A DNA stretch of 64,000 nucleotides from contig NZ_JAIVKY010000003.1 of NCBI RefSeq assembly GCF_020524325.1, positions 1 to 64,000 on the forward strand, read 5' to 3'. The stretch comes from Sutcliffiella horikoshii. Its GTDB lineage: Bacteria; Bacillota; Bacilli; Bacillales; Bacillaceae_I. The position numbers and the translations under genes were made by a program. Shown here piece after piece: positions 46,394 through 55,092 of this stretch (within the stretch, counting starts at the first letter, position 1; each line of letters begins with the position of its first letter). The notes below the pieces were generated by a model that was not told the DNA's origin, did no database searches, and was given only the letters and a program-made list of their open reading frames with translations.

Positions 46394-47170
46394 CTATTGA
46401 ACAGTGTAGCCACCATCGATCACGACTGCTTGACCTGTAACCCCCCCAGCCGCATCGCTGCTTAAAAACATGGCATAATCGGCAATTTCCTTCACTTCCA
46501 ATAGCCTGCGCTGCGGAACCAATGGGTAGATGACTTCTTCCAACACCTTTTCCAATGGTACCTTTCTTGTTTCGGCAAGATCTTTCAGCTGTCCTCGGAC
46601 AAGCGGTGTATCCACGTATCCAGGACATAGTGCATTCACGGTGATTCCATCTGCCGCTCCCTCTAAGGCAGAGACCTTTGTCAGACCGATCACTCCGTGT
46701 TTTGCGCTGTTATATGCTGCTTTTCCTGCAAATCCAACCAAACCATTGATGGAAGCCATATTCAAAATTCTTCCGAATCCTTGGGCTTTCATCACTGGAA
46801 AAGCATGCTTTGTCGCGACAAAAGGAGCTACAAGCATTACCCGGGTAAGGAGCTCAAATTTTTCAGTCGGGAAGTCCTCCAACATGGAAACATATTGTAA
46901 TCCTGCATTGTTGATCAATACATCCAGCCGTCCGAATTCAGAAACCGTGGCATCAATAACAGATTTTAACTCTTCCTCTGACGTGACATCACACTTTAGT
47001 CCTCTGGCAGTCAATCCAAGGCGGTTCAATCCTTCTCCTGCCTCTACTACATTCTCTTCATGCAAATCAGTTAGCATGACCTTTGCCCCAGCTTCGGCAA
47101 ATTGTTTTCCTATTTCGTATCCTATTCCTTGAGCTGCTCCCGTGATGAGTACAACTTTATCTTTAACCAC
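46394..47170 (-). CDS. bdhA: 3-hydroxybutyrate dehydrogenase
   Basis: A 258-aa short-chain dehydrogenase that interconverts 3-hydroxybutyrate and acetoacetate with NAD. The cofactor loop is TGAAQGIGYEIG, NNAG follows, and the catalytic Tyr-Lys is in YNSAKHG. The family-typical LCPGYVDTPLV is present. It follows a GntP-type permease in one operon under a sigma-54 promoter, which supports uptake and oxidation of 3-hydroxybutyrate. Confidence 0.9.
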   Translation of the reverse strand: MVKDKVVLITGAAQGIGYEIGKQFAEAGAKVMLTDLHEENVVEAGEGLNRLGLTARGLKCDVTSEEELKSVIDATVSEFGRLDVLINNAGLQYVSMLEDFPTEKFELLTRVMLVAPFVATKHAFPVMKAQGFGRILNMASINGLVGFAGKAAYNSAKHGVIGLTKVSALEGAADGITVNALCPGYVDTPLVRGQLKDLAETRKVPLEKVLEEVIYPLVPQRRLLEVKEIADYAMFLSSDAAGGVTGQAVVIDGGYTVQ

Positions 47171-47199
47171 TGCTCTAAACTCCTTTCAGGAAAAAATTA

Positions 47200-48522
47200 T
47201 TAGATTCCTAGTCCCATAGAGAACAATGCGATAGCAATAGCCAAACCAATCAACGGAACGATGACTGTCAATGCTGCAACTGGGCCATAAGCCGCCTGAT
47301 GCGTTTCCCCACAGATTGCTCGAACAGTTGTTACTACATATCCGTTATGCGGTAATGAATCAAGCGCACCAGATGAAATGGCGACGGTACGGTGAAGCGC
47401 TTCAGGATTGACGCCCATATCCATGTAATGTGGCGCAATCAATGGCAAAGCGATAACCTGACCACCAGAAGCAGATCCTGTCATACCTGCGATTACGCTG
47501 ACTGCAATTGCCGCCCCTATAAGCGGGCTTCCCGGGATGTTTGTCATGGCCTCAACGACCGTGCCAAATGCAGGCACCGCCTTGGCAACTCCGCCAAATC
47601 CTACTACTGCCGCCGTGTTACCAATAGCAATCAAAGCACCCATCGTCCCTTCGGAAATGGCGTTCCAGAAGTTTTTGAAGTACTTTCTTCCAAGCACATA
47701 AGTTGTGATGATACCACCTAGTAAAGCGATAATTAGAGCAGATTGCTTCAAATCATCATGGAAAATATACGAGATTACTAGTACCACAACTAGTGGAATA
47801 AAACTCAAAAACGGATTTGGCAATGGTCTTTCACTATCCATTGTCGGATCGCTATCTCTCGAAACAAACGTTTCTCCGCGTCCAACTGCCTTTGAAATCA
47901 TACGTTTCAACCACCAGTAACCGAAAATCATCATAAACACGGCCACTAGTGCACTTACTTCCGCTCCAGCATACGGACTTGTGTCCAAATATTCAATCGG
48001 AATCCAGTTTTGGATCTCTGGAGACCCTGCAGAAGTCATTGTAAACGTTACAGAACCAAATGCCAGTGCAGCCGGAATGAAACGACGCGGCAGGTTTGCC
48101 TGTTTGAACAAGCTAATTGCCATAGGATAAACAGAGAAGGCAACAACGAACAAGCTTACTCCCCCGTAAGTCAAGATGGCACAAGCTGCAACAATAGCCA
48201 GAACAGCAAATTTCATGCCCAGCTTATCTACAACCAATCTGGAAACGGAATCTGCCGCTCCGCTATCCTCCATTACTTTTCCAAAAATGGCACCAAGTAA
48301 GAACATTAAGTACCAGGAAGTCACAAAGGACGAGAAACCGCCCATATAACTGCTGACAAAGTTCACTTCCCCTTCAGCGACCAGTTGTGGAAATAACGGC
48401 ATTCCACTTAATAGAGCTACAAATAGTGCTGACAATGGACCTACTACTAGAAGGTTCATGCCTCTCATCGTTAAAAAAATTAATAATGCCAAACCACCGA
48501 TAAGACCAATCATACTCCACAT
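47200..48522 (-). CDS. GntP family permease, probable 3-hydroxybutyrate transporter
   Basis: A 440-aa permease with about 12 helices and GntP-family patterns (SGSASGGQVIALPLIAPHYM, DSLPHNGYVVTT). Members carry gluconate or hydroxy acids; here the partner bdhA points to 3-hydroxybutyrate. The frame extends to 48585, but the ATG at 48522 follows AGGGGGAAAG. First gene of the operon, 29-bp gap to bdhA. Confidence 0.88.
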   Translation of the reverse strand: MWSMIGLIGGLALLIFLTMRGMNLLVVGPLSALFVALLSGMPLFPQLVAEGEVNFVSSYMGGFSSFVTSWYLMFLLGAIFGKVMEDSGAADSVSRLVVDKLGMKFAVLAIVAACAILTYGGVSLFVVAFSVYPMAISLFKQANLPRRFIPAALAFGSVTFTMTSAGSPEIQNWIPIEYLDTSPYAGAEVSALVAVFMMIFGYWWLKRMISKAVGRGETFVSRDSDPTMDSERPLPNPFLSFIPLVVVLVISYIFHDDLKQSALIIALLGGIITTYVLGRKYFKNFWNAISEGTMGALIAIGNTAAVVGFGGVAKAVPAFGTVVEAMTNIPGSPLIGAAIAVSVIAGMTGSASGGQVIALPLIAPHYMDMGVNPEALHRTVAISSGALDSLPHNGYVVTTVRAICGETHQAAYGPVAALTVIVPLIGLAIAIALFSMGLGI

Positions 48523-48548
48523 CTTTCTTTCCCCCTTTTTCTCCTTTT

Positions 48549-48562
48549 GGTAAACGCTTACA
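48549..48562. promoter_or_regulatory. Candidate cre site (CcpA)
   Basis: GGTAAACGCTTACA matches the 14-base cre consensus at all defined positions except the first. It lies between the sigma-54 promoter and the permease start, a place used for catabolite repression in other sigma-54 operons of Bacillus. Confidence 0.5.
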
Positions 48563-48610
48563 AAATAACGTAAACTTTTTACCAATAATCTTTACGTTCC
48601 ATATTTATCA

Positions 48611-48629
48611 ATGCAAGAAGCGTGCCAAC
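48611..48629 (-). promoter_or_regulatory. Sigma-54 promoter of the permease-bdhA operon
   Basis: Minus strand reads TTGGCACGCTTCTTGCAT: -24 TGGCAC and -12 TTGCA with exact consensus spacing. Expected to be read by SigL RNA polymerase activated by the regulator encoded just upstream. Confidence 0.9.
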
Positions 48630-48670
48630 TTGCAAGTTTAATTGTTTCAATATTTTGAACAAAAGGTTAT

Positions 48671-48751
48671 TCCGGGAATCTGGACAAAAACAGACGAACT
48701 GCCATAAAACAAAGGAGTCCAGATATCTGGAACGAATTCCGAATATCTGGA
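48671..48751. promoter_or_regulatory. Upstream activating palindromes for the sigma-54 activator
   Basis: Three 14-bp dyads: TCCGGGAATCTGGA (48671-48684), TCCAGATATCTGGA (48718-48731, perfect) and TCCGAATATCTGGA (48738-48751), 40-120 bp upstream of the -24 box. They share TCC-N5/6-TCTGGA and are the likely binding sites of the enhancer-binding protein. Confidence 0.8.
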
Positions 48752-48776
48752 CTCTAAAACAACCTTGCTTAATTGG

Positions 48777-50147
48777 CTATTGTATCCCAAACTTCTTTAA
48801 CTTTTCATAAAGGCTTGATTTACTGATGCCAAGTTGCTTTGCCGTCACCAATTTATCATTTTGACACTTTTCCAGTGTTTGAATAATAGCCTGTTTTTCC
48901 GCATCCTCTAACGTTTCTTTCAATGGTTTAGAGCCAATTGGAATGGAATAGGAATCCCTCAAGTAGTCAGGAAGCACTTCCACTGTCAGCTTTTCACCGG
49001 TAGATAAATGTACAGCTGCCTGGATGACATTCTCAAGTTCCCTTATATTGCCCGGCCAACGGTAACGCGACAGTGCATAAAGGGCATCCTCTGTTACGGA
49101 TGTGATTCTCCTGCCTGTCCGCTTACAGATTTTCTGAATAAAATGTTCGACAAGAAGCGGAATATCTTCTGTTCTCTCCCTTAATGATGGAATCTGAAAA
49201 GGTATTACATGGATGCGATAATATAGATCATCCCTGAAACGCTTTTCTTCCATCATTTTTTCTAAGGGGCGATTGGTCGCTGCAATGACCCGCACATTTA
49301 CTTGTATTGGCTTTACAGCACCGACCGGCTCCACTTCTCCTTCTTGCAACGCACGCAGCAGTTTGATTTGCATCGGCAAAGACATATCCCCGATTTCATC
49401 AAGAAATAATGTCCCTCCATCGGCAAGCATAAACTTCCCCTTTTTCCCGCCTTTTTTTGCTCCTGTAAAGGCTCCTTCTTCGTAACCGAACAACTCGGAT
49501 TCTAGGAGATGCTCTGGGATAGCTGCACAGTTCAATTTGATAAAAGGCATTTGACTTCGGTTGCTTAGCTGATGGATACTATGCGCAAACAGCTCCTTTC
49601 CTGTTCCGCTCTCTCCGCGAATCAGAATGGATACGTCACTTGCAGCAATCTGCTTTACCTTTTCTTTTAAAAGTTTGATAAGCTTAGAGTTTCCGATGAT
49701 ATCCTCTAACGTGTATCTCACACCTGTTTGCTGCTCGTACTCCTGCAGATAGTTTCGCATTCTGCCAAGCATGCTTTTCACATGACTGTTCATTTTGTCC
49801 CATTCACTTGTGTCTCTGAAAATTACCGTCCCGTATGCACCGATTACTTCCCCGCTTTTATTAAAAATTGGTACACGATTAGCAATCATATAGTTTCCTT
49901 TTATATATTGAAGGTCGGCAAGCTCTTCCTTTCCCGTCTTAACAACTTCATGCATACGTGTGTTTTCAATGACTTCTGTAACATGTTTGCCTATGACTTC
50001 TTTATTGTCCACCCCTATAAAATCACAATAACTATCATTCATGTAAATAATGTTACCTTCATGATTGACCACCACAATCCACTCGAACGCATTTGCAATG
50101 ATGGTATCCATCATCTCATCTGTAAGTAAGCTTTCTTTTACTCCCAT
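48777..50147 (-). CDS. Sigma-54-dependent transcriptional activator (PAS-AAA-Fis)
   Basis: A 456-aa enhancer-binding protein. It has a PAS domain (about 10-120), the AAA+ domain with Walker A GESGTGKE (near 176-183), the sigma-54 contact loop GAFTGA (near 223) and Walker B GGTLFLDEIGD, and a C-terminal Fis-type HTH (AKQLGISKSSLYEKL). It should activate the permease-bdhA operon immediately downstream. No ligand is predictable from the PAS domain. ATG start, divergent from the fusion gene at 50282. Confidence 0.95.
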   Translation of the reverse strand: MGVKESLLTDEMMDTIIANAFEWIVVVNHEGNIIYMNDSYCDFIGVDNKEVIGKHVTEVIENTRMHEVVKTGKEELADLQYIKGNYMIANRVPIFNKSGEVIGAYGTVIFRDTSEWDKMNSHVKSMLGRMRNYLQEYEQQTGVRYTLEDIIGNSKLIKLLKEKVKQIAASDVSILIRGESGTGKELFAHSIHQLSNRSQMPFIKLNCAAIPEHLLESELFGYEEGAFTGAKKGGKKGKFMLADGGTLFLDEIGDMSLPMQIKLLRALQEGEVEPVGAVKPIQVNVRVIAATNRPLEKMMEEKRFRDDLYYRIHVIPFQIPSLRERTEDIPLLVEHFIQKICKRTGRRITSVTEDALYALSRYRWPGNIRELENVIQAAVHLSTGEKLTVEVLPDYLRDSYSIPIGSKPLKETLEDAEKQAIIQTLEKCQNDKLVTAKQLGISKSSLYEKLKKFGIQ

Positions 50148-50281
50148 CTATACCCCTCCTGCTTATCTGAAATAAATATATCACAAAAATCAGATACTGA
50201 TGAGAGCGTTTTCATAAATATATAGTTTGCAAGTTTGTTACAATAATAGTAACGAATGTTTTTGAATGTGAGGTCTAGCAT

Positions 50282-52048
50282 ATGCCAGATTGGTCTTATC
50301 ATGGAATCTTCAAGCCGATATTAATGAAACTGCCTCCTGTTGTTTCAAGGGAGTTTATTCATCGCGGCATGAATACGATCGCTTCTCTTCCTTTGGGTGT
50401 AGGAGGAACGATTATCAACTTTCTTGGAAGGGAAGAATGCTCCCCTTATCTTCAAACCGAACTGATGGATGTTCCTTTTCGAAACCCTGTTGGCCTGTCA
50501 GGAAAACTGGACCCAAACCTTAGCGGAACTCGCGCATTTTCCAACCTTGGCTTCGGGTTTATAGAAGTGGGTCCGGTGACGTGGGAACCCACACATAGCA
50601 ATGAGACTCTATTTGTGCAAGAAAAAACAGAAACCATTCATTTCCCACAAGAAACGATTGGATTCCAGAAAGCTTTAGAAAAAATTAAAAATACTCCTGT
50701 AAAACAGCCTCTCTTTGTCCGGGTACTAGGTACAACAGAGGAATTGGAAAAGATGGCAAATGGGTTCGAACATCTGGTTGCAGGTTTTATTGTGGAATCA
50801 CCCGATGTTAAAAGTTTAGGACATAAGGATAAACCCATTCTCCTTTCTTTAAAGAAAGTCGGATCACTTCCTCTATCTGACCTTGTCCACTTCTCCGGTC
50901 TAGTTATAGAAGAAACGAATGGGAAGGAAAATCTCCTGAAAGAGATACAACTTCTGAGAAAGATGGGATGGGAGAAAACCATCATCAGTTCAGGAGGAAT
51001 TAACACTCCCACTGATGCTCTAGAAATGAGTGATGCTGGAGCTGACCTGCTCCTTTTAAAAGAAGGGTATGTATTTTCCGGACCGGGACTAACCAAGCGG
51101 ATTAATGAGGCATTATTGGATAGAAAAGAAGTTGCTCCCCACATACAAGAAGGATGGTTTGCTTATTGGCTGTTTGGAATGTTTATATTTCTTGGAGGAA
51201 TTTTAGCTCTTCTTTTCAGTATCACTTCTATCATTTTACCTTATGACGAACATTTCCTTGGGGTGAAAAAAGAAGAAATCTGGTTGTTCAATGAACGAAT
51301 CATGTTATTTATGGCACATGACCGAATGACCCTTGCAGGAACGATGATTTCGGGTGGAATTGTGTATATGCAACTGGCAAGATACGGGGTCAAAAGAGGG
51401 TTAAAATGGGCTAAGCAGGCTATTGATATTGCTGCTATACTAGGCTTTCTCGGTATCTTCGCTTTCATTGGTTATGGATATTTTGACTGGTTGCACCTAT
51501 TATTCTGGTTGGTTTTGTTGCCTGTATATCTCTATGGTTTTTGGAAAACCAAACATATTTCTGGAACCCCTGCCTCTCCTAACCGTCAAAACGACAATGC
51601 TTGGAAGCTTGGTATTTATGGACAATTGGCCTTTGTCCTATTAGGGTTTTCTTTTGTTCTTGGGGGAATCATCATTTCTTATATTGGTGTATCAAATGTT
51701 TTTGTTTCTACTGACATCCAATATATTTGTATGCCGCCTGAGATGCTTGAGAGTTTCAATCAAAATTTAATACCTGTATTAGCTCATGACCGGGCAGGAT
51801 TTGGGAGTGCTCTTTTAAGTGTCGGCTTATTGGTATTGACTCTTTCCCTTTGGGGCTACCAACAAGGGAACAGATGGGTATGGTGGACTTTTCTTATTGG
51901 AGGGCTGCCGGCTTTCATTGCGGGAATCTATGTTCATTTTGCTATAGGCTATACCACGTTCGTCCACTTGGTTCCAGCTTATATCGCTTTAGGGTTATAT
52001 ATTGTGGGATTAGTATTGTCGTGTAAGTATTTACTTAAAAATAAATAA
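50282..52048 (+). CDS. Dihydroorotate-dehydrogenase-like domain fused to a membrane domain
   Basis: A 588-aa protein of two parts. Residues about 1-285 have the class 2 dihydroorotate dehydrogenase barrel: FRNPVGLSGKLDPN and GFGFIEVGPVTWEPT match the FMN-binding start, and ISSGGINTPTDALEMSDAGADLLLL plus VFSGPGLTKRI (cited in parts) match its phosphate-binding end. The active-site NxSSPNT loop is replaced by VESPDVKS, so orotate chemistry is doubtful. Residues about 295-588 hold 7-8 membrane helices with a duplicated motif: AHDRMTLAGTMISGG (345-359) and AHDRAGFGSALLSVG (501-515). The start follows a modest GAGGT site. It is monocistronic. Confidence 0.8.
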   Translation: MPDWSYHGIFKPILMKLPPVVSREFIHRGMNTIASLPLGVGGTIINFLGREECSPYLQTELMDVPFRNPVGLSGKLDPNLSGTRAFSNLGFGFIEVGPVTWEPTHSNETLFVQEKTETIHFPQETIGFQKALEKIKNTPVKQPLFVRVLGTTEELEKMANGFEHLVAGFIVESPDVKSLGHKDKPILLSLKKVGSLPLSDLVHFSGLVIEETNGKENLLKEIQLLRKMGWEKTIISSGGINTPTDALEMSDAGADLLLLKEGYVFSGPGLTKRINEALLDRKEVAPHIQEGWFAYWLFGMFIFLGGILALLFSITSIILPYDEHFLGVKKEEIWLFNERIMLFMAHDRMTLAGTMISGGIVYMQLARYGVKRGLKWAKQAIDIAAILGFLGIFAFIGYGYFDWLHLLFWLVLLPVYLYGFWKTKHISGTPASPNRQNDNAWKLGIYGQLAFVLLGFSFVLGGIIISYIGVSNVFVSTDIQYICMPPEMLESFNQNLIPVLAHDRAGFGSALLSVGLLVLTLSLWGYQQGNRWVWWTFLIGGLPAFIAGIYVHFAIGYTTFVHLVPAYIALGLYIVGLVLSCKYLLKNK

Positions 52049-52062
52049 GTCTTTTAGTGCTT

Positions 52063-52098
52063 GCCGATGAAGTTATTAACTTCATCGGCTTAATTTTT
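52063..52098 (+). terminator. Intrinsic terminator of the fusion gene
   Basis: Perfect 12-bp stem GCCGATGAAGTT / AACTTCATCGGC then TTAATTTTTT. Confidence 0.9.
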
Positions 52099-52106
52099 TC
52101 ATAAGG

Positions 52107-52487
52107 TTAGCAATTACAAATCATGACCACGTTACCGTCTGGATCTTTGATATTAAACCAAGCCGTTTCTCCTACCCGTTCAATCTCCCGAACAATTTCA
52201 ATGCCTTTTGCTTGGATATATTGATAAGCTTCATTGATGTCTGGTGCATAAAAATTGAACAAAGGTGCGTCTGTTGGCATATATTTAAACCCTGGATCAA
52301 AGGTATGATCATCAAGGGTCAAGGAGCTACTTCCAACTAAGGGGATATTGTAGACAGGAGATTGTACTGAATCTAGATTAAGGTCCAACCCTAGTAATTC
52401 AGAGTACCACTGGGCGGATTTTTTTAGATTAGATACGTGAATGAAAACACCATTCATTTGATTTTTGATCGGTAACGTTTTTTGCAT
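52107..52487 (-). CDS. VOC-family (glyoxalase/bleomycin-resistance-like) protein
   Basis: A 126-aa protein of the vicinal oxygen chelate fold: opening FIHVSNLKKSAQWYSELLGLDL and closing WFNIKDPDGNVVMICNC are characteristic. Substrate unknown. ATG after AGGAGGG. It is followed by no clear own terminator and is convergent with the gene at 50282. Confidence 0.85.
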   Translation of the reverse strand: MQKTLPIKNQMNGVFIHVSNLKKSAQWYSELLGLDLNLDSVQSPVYNIPLVGSSSLTLDDHTFDPGFKYMPTDAPLFNFYAPDINEAYQYIQAKGIEIVREIERVGETAWFNIKDPDGNVVMICNC

Positions 52488-52624
52488 GTTTTTTCTCCCT
52501 CCTTTTTATGTTCACTCGTTTACTATTCGGTATTTTAAGGAAAAGTCCTTTGAAAATAAATTTGGAATGTTGGAAGCAAATGAGAAAAAACGAGTAAGAA
52601 ACATTAGTTTGTGGGTAATCGCCG

Positions 52625-52751
52625 CTGTTGATTTCCGCAAATGGCTTCGCTTTCCGCGGGACGGTGCTTGAGCCTCCTCACTTCGTTGCGGGGTCTCAAC
52701 CTACCGTTACTCCCCCGCTGGAGTCTTCGCCTTTTGCTCCAATCCACAGCT
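52625..52751 (-). repeat. Dispersed ~126-bp palindromic element, copy G
   Basis: Ends GCTGT / ACAGC, core GAGCCTCCTC and GGGGTCTCAA; nearly the same as copy B and partly as copy A (GGACGGTGCTTGAG). With copy H it forms a facing pair 88 bp apart, in the same way as B and C. The 556-bp gap 52488-53043 holds only G, H and the htpG terminator. Confidence 0.93.
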
Positions 52752-52839
52752 ATAAATTTCAAGGATGATACGTTAATACTTTCACGGTTAACTCGTTTAG
52801 ACTCCCATTTATAAATCCATTGTTAATTGAAGAAACTTT

Positions 52840-52966
52840 GTTGATTGGAGTGGAAGGCGCGCAGACGCCCGTGGGAGGAAGGGACAGGTGAGACCCCGGA
52901 AGGCGAAGTCTGAGGAGGCTCACGGACTGCCCGCAGGCAAGCGAAGCGCCTGGAACGGAAATCAAC
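52840..52966 (+). repeat. Dispersed ~126-bp palindromic element, copy H
   Basis: Full 127-bp copy bounded by GTTGAT and ATCAAC, differing from copy C at a handful of places, mostly in the central loop. Confidence 0.93.
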
Positions 52967-52989
52967 TGTATTATCCACTTTCCAAAACA

Positions 52990-53035
52990 ATAAAAGAAGC
53001 CAATCCCACTCATCAGAGAACTGGATTGGCTTCTA
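52990..53035 (-). terminator. Intrinsic terminator of htpG
   Basis: Minus-strand stem GAAGCCAATCC / GGATTGGCTTC followed by TTTTATTGTTTT. Confidence 0.88.
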
Positions 53036-53043
53036 TTATATTC

Positions 53044-54924
53044 TTACACCATCACTTTACAAATATCGTTAGTAAACTCAACAGGATCTTCAAGTGGCAG
53101 TCCTTCAATCAGCAACGCTTGGCTGTAGAGCAGGTTTGTGTACAATGCAAGTTTCTCACGGTCACCCTCATGAGCATTTTTCAACGCAGTATACACTTCA
53201 TGGTTTGTGTTGATTTCAAGAACCTTATTAGCCTTAATATTTTGATTATCCGGCATCGCGCTTAGGATTTTCTCCATCTCAATGGTTACTTCCCCTTCAG
53301 TTGAAAGGCAAACTGGGTGTGTTTTTAAACGCTTAGATACCTTTACTGCTGAAACCTTATCAGCAAGGATTTCCTTCATCGCTTCGAACAATTCCTTGTT
53401 TGCTTCCTGCTCGGATTCCGTTTGTTTGTCATCTTCTTCAGAATCTATGCCAAGATCACCGCTTGATACGTTTTTGAATTCTTTTTCTTTGTAGTTCATC
53501 AGCATCTTGATAGCAAACTCATCAATGTCCTCTGTGAAGTAAAGCATTTCATACCCTTTGTCAGATACAAGCTCGGTTTGCGGAAGTTTTTCGATTCTTT
53601 CTTTGGACTCACCAGTTGCATAATAGATATACTTTTGGTCCTCTTTCATGCGGGAGATATACTCATCCAACGTCACTAGTTTCTTCTCTGTAGAAGAATA
53701 GAACATCAGCAAGTCTTGTAACTGCTCTTTGTTAGCGCCGTATTCTGCATAAACTCCATACTTCAATTGGCGGCCGAATGCTTCAAAGAATTTCTCATAT
53801 TTCTCGCGCTCGTCTTTCATCATGCCAAGCAAGGCACTCTTGATTTTCTTTGCCAAGTTCTTCGCGATGAATTTCAGCTGACGATCTTGCTGTAGCATTT
53901 CACGAGAGATGTTAAGAGACAAGTCCTCAGAATCTACCAATCCTTTTACAAAACTAAAATGATCAGGCAGTAAGTCGGCACACTTGTTCATAATCAAAAC
54001 GCCACTTGAATAGAGCTCCAATCCTTTTTCAAATTCTTTTGAATAGTAATCAAATGGAATGCTCTCTGGAATATAAAGAATAGAGTTATAGCGGATCGTA
54101 CCGTCTACACTAATATGAAGATGCTTTAATGGTTTGTCAAAACCATAGTGCTTTTCATTATAAAATTTCTCATAATCTTCGTCTGTAAGTTCAGATTTAT
54201 TTTTACGCCAAATCGGCACCATGCTGTTAATGGTTTGCTCTTCTGACACTTCTTCTAGTTCCTCTTCATTGTCCGCTTTCGGTTTGGAAGTTGTTACATC
54301 CATCTTAATTGGGTAGCGGATGAAGTCGGAATACTTTTTGATGATGGACTTTAATCTGTACTCTTCTAAGTACTCATCATAGCTTTCGTCTTCTGTATTC
54401 TCTTTTATTTTCAGAACGATTTCTGTACCAACAGTTTCTTTTTCGGTTGGCTCGATTGTGTAGCCATCTGCGCCTTCCGATTCCCATCTGTACGCTTCAT
54501 CGCTGCCAAGTGCTCTACTTGTTACGGTTACGACATCCGCAACCATGAATGCCGCATAGAAGCCGACACCGAATTGGCCGATGATGTCATGTCCATCCTT
54601 GATTTCGTTTTCTTTTTTAAATGCCAGAGAACCACTTTTTGCAATAACACCAAGATTTGCTTCTAGTTCTTCTTTTGTCATCCCAATACCTGTATCCACA
54701 ATGGTTAAGGTTCTATTTTCTTTATTTGGGATAACTTTTACAAAATAGTTGTCCTTATCAAATGTAAGAGAATCATCTGTCAATGCGCGATAATAAATCT
54801 TATCCATTGCATCACTTGCATTGGAGATAAGCTCTCGTAGAAAAACCTCACGCTGGGAGTAGATGGAGTTGATCATCATTTCTAGCAGTCGTTTAGATTC
54901 AGCTTGGAATTCTTTCTTTGTCAT
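53044..54924 (-). CDS. htpG: Chaperone HtpG (bacterial Hsp90)
   Basis: A 626-aa cytosolic ATP-dependent chaperone of the Hsp90 family. The GHKL ATP site is visible: [23 protein letters not shown] and [15 protein letters not shown]; the middle-domain [10 protein letters not shown] catalytic Arg region is also present. Full length. ATG follows GGAAGGAG. The promoter carries a perfect CIRCE operator, so HrcA repression is expected. Confidence 0.97.
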   Translation of the reverse strand: MTKKEFQAESKRLLEMMINSIYSQREVFLRELISNASDAMDKIYYRALTDDSLTFDKDNYFVKVIPNKENRTLTIVDTGIGMTKEELEANLGVIAKSGSLAFKKENEIKDGHDIIGQFGVGFYAAFMVADVVTVTSRALGSDEAYRWESEGADGYTIEPTEKETVGTEIVLKIKENTEDESYDEYLEEYRLKSIIKKYSDFIRYPIKMDVTTSKPKADNEEELEEVSEEQTINSMVPIWRKNKSELTDEDYEKFYNEKHYGFDKPLKHLHISVDGTIRYNSILYIPESIPFDYYSKEFEKGLELYSSGVLIMNKCADLLPDHFSFVKGLVDSEDLSLNISREMLQQDRQLKFIAKNLAKKIKSALLGMMKDEREKYEKFFEAFGRQLKYGVYAEYGANKEQLQDLLMFYSSTEKKLVTLDEYISRMKEDQKYIYYATGESKERIEKLPQTELVSDKGYEMLYFTEDIDEFAIKMLMNYKEKEFKNVSSGDLGIDSEEDDKQTESEQEANKELFEAMKEILADKVSAVKVSKRLKTHPVCLSTEGEVTIEMEKILSAMPDNQNIKANKVLEINTNHEVYTALKNAHEGDREKLALYTNLLYSQALLIEGLPLEDPVEFTNDICKVMV

Positions 54925-54961
54925 GTTCTGATTTCTCCTTCCAATTATGTATGATTATATT

Positions 54962-54988
54962 TTAGCACTCTCAGACCAAGAGTGCTAA
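54962..54988. promoter_or_regulatory. CIRCE element (HrcA operator) of htpG
   Basis: TTAGCACTC, nine bases, GAGTGCTAA: an exact match to the CIRCE consensus. It lies about 38 bp upstream of the htpG start, just after the expected transcription start. Confidence 0.95.
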
Positions 54989-55002
54989 TACTCTATAAAA
55001 TA

Positions 55003-55030
55003 ATTATCATATTTGGATATTTTATGTCAA
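55003..55030 (-). promoter_or_regulatory. Sigma-A promoter of htpG
   Basis: Minus-strand -35 TTGACA (55025-55030), 16-bp spacer, -10 GATAAT (55003-55008), directly upstream of CIRCE. Confidence 0.7.
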
Positions 55031-55042
55031 TAGAAATCTACG

Positions 55043-55080
55043 AAAAAACGGTGTGACTCAGATAAAAGAATCACACCGTT
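55043..55080 (-). terminator. Intrinsic terminator of the MFS gene
   Basis: Perfect stem ACGGTGTGA / TCACACCGT followed on the minus strand by TTTTTTCG. Confidence 0.9.
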
Positions 55081-55092
55081 TAGGTTGTTTAT

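Noticed and set aside
46697-47132. Long antisense frame over bdhA
   Set aside because: Shadow of the real gene; no ribosome binding site and no family resemblance.
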